Source of the DNA: Clostridia bacterium
GTDB lineage: Bacteria; Bacillota_E; SLMV01; PUMD01
Reading direction: 5' to 3'
DNA length: 7,663 nt
NCBI GenBank assembly: GCA_007128555.1
Contig: SKXF01000168.1
Location: 1 to 7,663 of the forward strand
The notes below the pieces were generated by a model. It had not been told where the DNA came from. It saw only the letters and a list, made by a program, of their open reading frames with translations, and did not search any database. Both the position numbers and the translations under genes were made by a program. This document shows, one piece after another, positions 5,996 to 7,663 of this stretch. Each line of letters opens with the position of its first letter. The stretch's first letter is position 1.

Positions 5996-6625
5996 ATGCA
6001 AAGACGCATCATCAGGGTGCGAGGAAAGGCGACGGTGAGCGCGAAGCCAGACTGGGTGGTGATCTCGCTTGAGGTGGGAAGCAGCCACCGGGATTTTGGA
6101 CGGTGCACGGGAGAACTCGCCCATCTCACCGAAACCCTGCGCCAGGACATGGAGAGAGTTGGCGTTAACCGGGATCAGCTGAAGACGGGGCAGCTTTCCG
6201 TCTCGACGAGCTTTGACTACCGGAACCAGGAACGGGTGTTCGTCGGCTACGAGGCCCGTCACAGCCTGGCCCTGGAACTTGGCCTCCAGGCGGAGACCCT
6301 CAACCGAGTCTTGAAGATGCTGGGCCAGACGAAGAGCCGTTCGAAGTTCACGGTGAGATTCACGGTAAAGGACCCAGAACCCGTCCGCGACCGGGCCCTG
6401 GAAGAAGCCGTTACGAAAGCCCGGGAGAAAGCCCGTCTCCTGGCCGAAGCCTCGGGGGTTTCCCTCGGTGAGCTGCTGGAGATCGATCTCAGCTGGTCCG
6501 ATATCTACATCCATTCTCCCTCAGAGATGACCGTACATTCCCATGCAATGACTCCGGACTACGACATCACCCCCGAAGATATCGACTTCGAGGAATCCGT
6601 CAATCTCGTGTGGCAGATTGTCTGA
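5996..6625 (+). CDS. SIMPL-domain (DUF541) protein, cytosolic type
   Basis: A 209-residue protein of the SIMPL/DUF541 family, whose exact activity is unsettled; characterised members are linked to signalling (the mammalian one binds an IRAK-1 related kinase) or oxidative stress protection. The start RIIRVRGKATVSAKPDWVVI (3-22) and the conserved KAREKARLLAEASGVSLGEL (141-160) are family signatures. DLKT-like QLKTGQLSVSTSFDY (61-75) lies between them. The acidic end, DYDITPEDIDFEESVNLVWQIV, is typical of Firmicutes members as I remember them. There is no signal peptide, so it should act in the cytosol, unlike the proteobacterial periplasmic members. The ATG at 5996 has GGGAGGTG six bases before it; a longer in-frame version from 5912 would overlap the upstream gene and lacks such a site. 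It is co-oriented with and 52 bp after the DUF5658 gene. Confidence 0.9.
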   Translation: MQRRIIRVRGKATVSAKPDWVVISLEVGSSHRDFGRCTGELAHLTETLRQDMERVGVNRDQLKTGQLSVSTSFDYRNQERVFVGYEARHSLALELGLQAETLNRVLKMLGQTKSRSKFTVRFTVKDPEPVRDRALEEAVTKAREKARLLAEASGVSLGELLEIDLSWSDIYIHSPSEMTVHSHAMTPDYDITPEDIDFEESVNLVWQIV

Positions 6626-6630
6626 CTCCC

Positions 6631-6650
6631 GGAACGTGATGGTCAGTTCC
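6631..6650 (+). terminator. Stem-loop just after the SIMPL gene, possible weak terminator
   Basis: GGAAC-G-TGA, loop TGG, TCAGTTCC: eight pairs with a single bulged G6636, beginning five bases after the SIMPL stop codon. The position suits the end of the operon, but the bases that follow (AGGCGCG) are not a T-tract, so intrinsic termination is doubtful. Confidence 0.35.
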
Positions 6651-6762
6651 AGGCGCGTGGAGCGAGCCGAATCCCCGCTCTTATGGTGTGCACGCCAATC
6701 TTTCGAGTTCTGGGGGTCTGGCAGGAACGACCGGAGCCTGCAGGTGGCGTTATCTCGTCAAT

Positions 6763-6815
6763 CAAGGGCTGGAAGGAAAAGGGTCAGCCCACAGTCGGCC
6801 CCGCATTAGCCCTTG
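6763..6815. repeat. Two mutually exclusive inverted repeats
   Basis: CAAGGGCT (6763-6770) pairs with AGCCCTTG (6808-6815), 8 bp with a 37-nt loop. GGGCTG (6766-6771) pairs instead with CAGCCC (6785-6790), 6 bp with a 13-nt loop. The left arm is shared, so only one can form. They lie at the 3' edge of the transposase remnant and may be part of its old boundary or a terminator remnant. Confidence 0.35.
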
Positions 6816-6825
6816 CCTCATCATA

Positions 6826-6960
6826 CTAGCGATACATTCCCCAGATTTGCGTCCTTCTTACCGTTCGTTTACGGGTATGCGCCAAGAACGGTCCCATGCC
6901 CATCTCCTCGAGACAGCTCCAGATCAGTTTCCAGTACACACCGGTATTTTCCATGGCCAC
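6826..6960 (-). pseudogene. Remnant of an IS110-family transposase
   Basis: On the minus strand the translation reads VAMENTGVYWKLIWSCLEE from 6960, followed by LAHTRK and RRTQIWGMYR and a TAG at 6826-6828. VAMESTGVYWKP(V)W...LE followed by a GRKTD-type patch is the hallmark of the N-terminal DEDD domain of IS110/IS1111 transposases. Only about 45 residues are left of a normal length over 300. The same frame continues upstream to 7038 without recognisable transposase sequence, the normal N-terminal part is absent, and the text after LAHTRK is degenerate. No start codon context, ribosome site or IS ends are seen. It is a dead fragment marking an old insertion next to the aminotransferase operon. 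Confidence 0.7.
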
Positions 6961-7057
6961 CGATCGGGAACAGCGAGCCACACGTTCATCCTCCCTGGTG
7001 CAGCGACGGACGGCATAAGAAGCTGCCCCTTGCTCCTTTCAAGCTAACGTGCTTGTG

Positions 7058-7085
7058 TTGATCTCCAACAAAGGTGCCATACAGT
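7058..7085 (+). promoter_or_regulatory. Possible promoter of the small-ORF/aminotransferase operon
   Basis: TTGATC (7058-7063), 16 bp, TACAGT (7080-7085): four of six matches in each box. Start would be near 7092, about 20 nt before the small reading frame. A short inverted repeat, TGTTG-ATCTC-CAACA (7056-7070), overlaps the -35 and could be an operator. Moderate match only. Confidence 0.35.
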
Positions 7086-7112
7086 CTGTTCGGGCAGCTA
7101 AAGGAGGTCTCC

Positions 7113-7265
7113 ATGGTGTCACAGAAGCAAGCAATAAGAAAACTGAGAACAGCCTTTGAGCTGCATGCTCTGCTGGGGAACTCGAGCTATGCCGCACTAC
7201 AGGCAACAACCACACGGAACTGGAGAGGGTTTGCAATGACACCCAAGGAGGCCACATCCATATGA
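7113..7265 (+). CDS. Small protein, 50 residues, translationally coupled to the aminotransferase; unknown function
   Basis: The ATG at 7113 follows a full-length ribosome site AAAGGAGGT (7100-7108) at ideal spacing, better than that of any other gene here. The stop TGA overlaps the next start as ATGA (7262-7265), a layout typical of coupled genes. The peptide is basic at its start (VSQKQAIRKLRTAFELHALL, residues 2-21, a possible helix) and polar after it, with no membrane segment, Cys motif or signal peptide. I do not recognise it. It could be a genuine small protein or a leader whose translation opens the aminotransferase ribosome site AAGGAGG (7245-7251). Codons such as ATA and AGA are used more freely than in the neighbouring genes, which argues for a leader or a young gene. 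An in-frame GTG at 7074 is less likely. Confidence 0.5.
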   Translation: MVSQKQAIRKLRTAFELHALLGNSSYAALQATTTRNWRGFAMTPKEATSI

Positions 7266-7663
7266 GTGATCCTCGTGAAGGCTACCGCAAGTACATGTGG
7301 GCACCGTTTACCCAAATGGGAGACCTGGGAGGCGTCGAGCCCCTGGTGATCGTGGGAAGTGAGGGCTCGCGCGTCACCGATGTCGAGGGACGGGAATACA
7401 TCGACGGTCACGGCGCACTATGGCTGGCAAATGCTGGCTTTGGGCGGCACGAGATCATCGACGCCGTCTCTGATCAGCTGCGCCGTCTCAGTTATTTCCC
7501 CTCCTTTGCCGGCATGGCAAACAACATCGCCGTCGAGCTGGCAGAGCGGCTCGTCGGCCTGACACAACGAGAGGGAATGAGCCGCGTATTCTTCTCCTCC
7601 GGCGGCTCGGAAGCAGTGGAAACGGCCCTCAAGATGAGCCGTCAGTACTGGCGCCTGCGGGGC
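7262..7663 (+). CDS. Class III aminotransferase, omega-amino acid:2-oxo acid type (5' part, cut by right window edge)
   Basis: PLP-dependent enzyme of fold type I that moves the terminal amino group of an omega-amino acid or diamine to pyruvate or another 2-oxo acid in the cytosol. The 134 visible residues show the standard N-terminus: WAPFTQM (13-19), RVTDVEGREYIDGHGALWLA (37-56), NAGFGRHEIIDAV (57-69), and the phosphate-binding FFSSGGSEAVETALKMSR (110-127), where many relatives have SGSEANE. These fit the beta-alanine/taurine/putrescine:pyruvate group. The catalytic lysine lies beyond the edge, and the substrate cannot be told. The ATG has AAGGAGG ten bases before it, inside the preceding small reading frame with which it overlaps by ATGA. 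Confidence 0.92.
   Translation, partial: MSDPREGYRKYMWAPFTQMGDLGGVEPLVIVGSEGSRVTDVEGREYIDGHGALWLANAGFGRHEIIDAVSDQLRRLSYFPSFAGMANNIAVELAERLVGLTQREGMSRVFFSSGGSEAVETALKMSRQYWRLRG

Larger units (their letters stand above)
6651..7112. other. Intergenic region with transposase remnant, before the aminotransferase operon
   Basis: Separates two plus-strand transcription units. It contains two overlapping stems (6763-6815), a decayed IS110-type transposase fragment on the minus strand (6826-6960) and a possible promoter at 7058-7085. Plus-strand open frames here have no ribosome sites and no family resemblance and are not accepted. Confidence 0.55.

Noticed and set aside
1..7663. CRISPR array, rRNA or phage genes
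   Set aside because: No regularly spaced repeats, no rRNA-like sequence and no phage structural or integrase motifs were seen.

Overview
The window looks like a chromosomal stretch of a moderately GC-rich bacterium, most likely a member of the Bacillota (Clostridia-like). The evidence is strong Shine-Dalgarno sequences of the GGAGGTG/AAAGGAGG type, use of TTG and GTG starts, recognisable sigma-70-type promoters, a cytosolic SIMPL protein of a kind common in Firmicutes, and a BltD-like polyamine acetyltransferase module. The assignment is inference from gene content and is not certain. Seven protein genes are well supported; two are cut by the window edges.

Layout, left to right. (1) The left edge holds the 5' part of an ACR3-type arsenite efflux permease on the minus strand, with an AT-rich promoter/operator-like region at 490-518. 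(2) 519-934 has no convincing gene: only a 30-codon reading frame with a good ribosome site and a short scrap resembling an IS630-type transposase. (3) 935-1861 (minus) encodes a two-domain GNAT acetyltransferase. (4) 1862-2345 is intergenic. (5) 2346-5096 (minus) is a tight two-gene operon: an opine (octopine/nopaline-type) dehydrogenase followed, after one TGA and one codon in the same frame, by a 545-residue protein with an N-terminal cobalamin-binding domain and a C-terminal domain of unknown reaction, perhaps a TIM barrel. Its probable leader is about 400 nt long and carries a tandem repeat and a strong hairpin. (6) 5597-6625 (plus) is a second small operon, a DUF5658 membrane protein and a SIMPL-domain protein, with a very good promoter that places transcription start almost on the ribosome site. 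(7) 6626-7112 is intergenic and contains the decayed remnant of an IS110-family transposase on the minus strand. (8) 7113-7663 (plus) holds a 50-codon small reading frame overlapping, by ATGA, the start of a class III (omega-amino acid) aminotransferase that runs off the right edge.

The most interesting unit is the opine dehydrogenase / B12-protein pair. Opine dehydrogenases reductively join an amino acid and a 2-oxo acid, or split the conjugate oxidatively. A corrinoid protein as its obligate operon partner suggests that the amino acid half, or the opine itself, is rearranged or methyl-transferred by B12 chemistry. The acetyltransferase and the omega-aminotransferase nearby fit a region concerned with amino acid or polyamine turnover, but they have separate transcription units and a shared pathway is only a guess.
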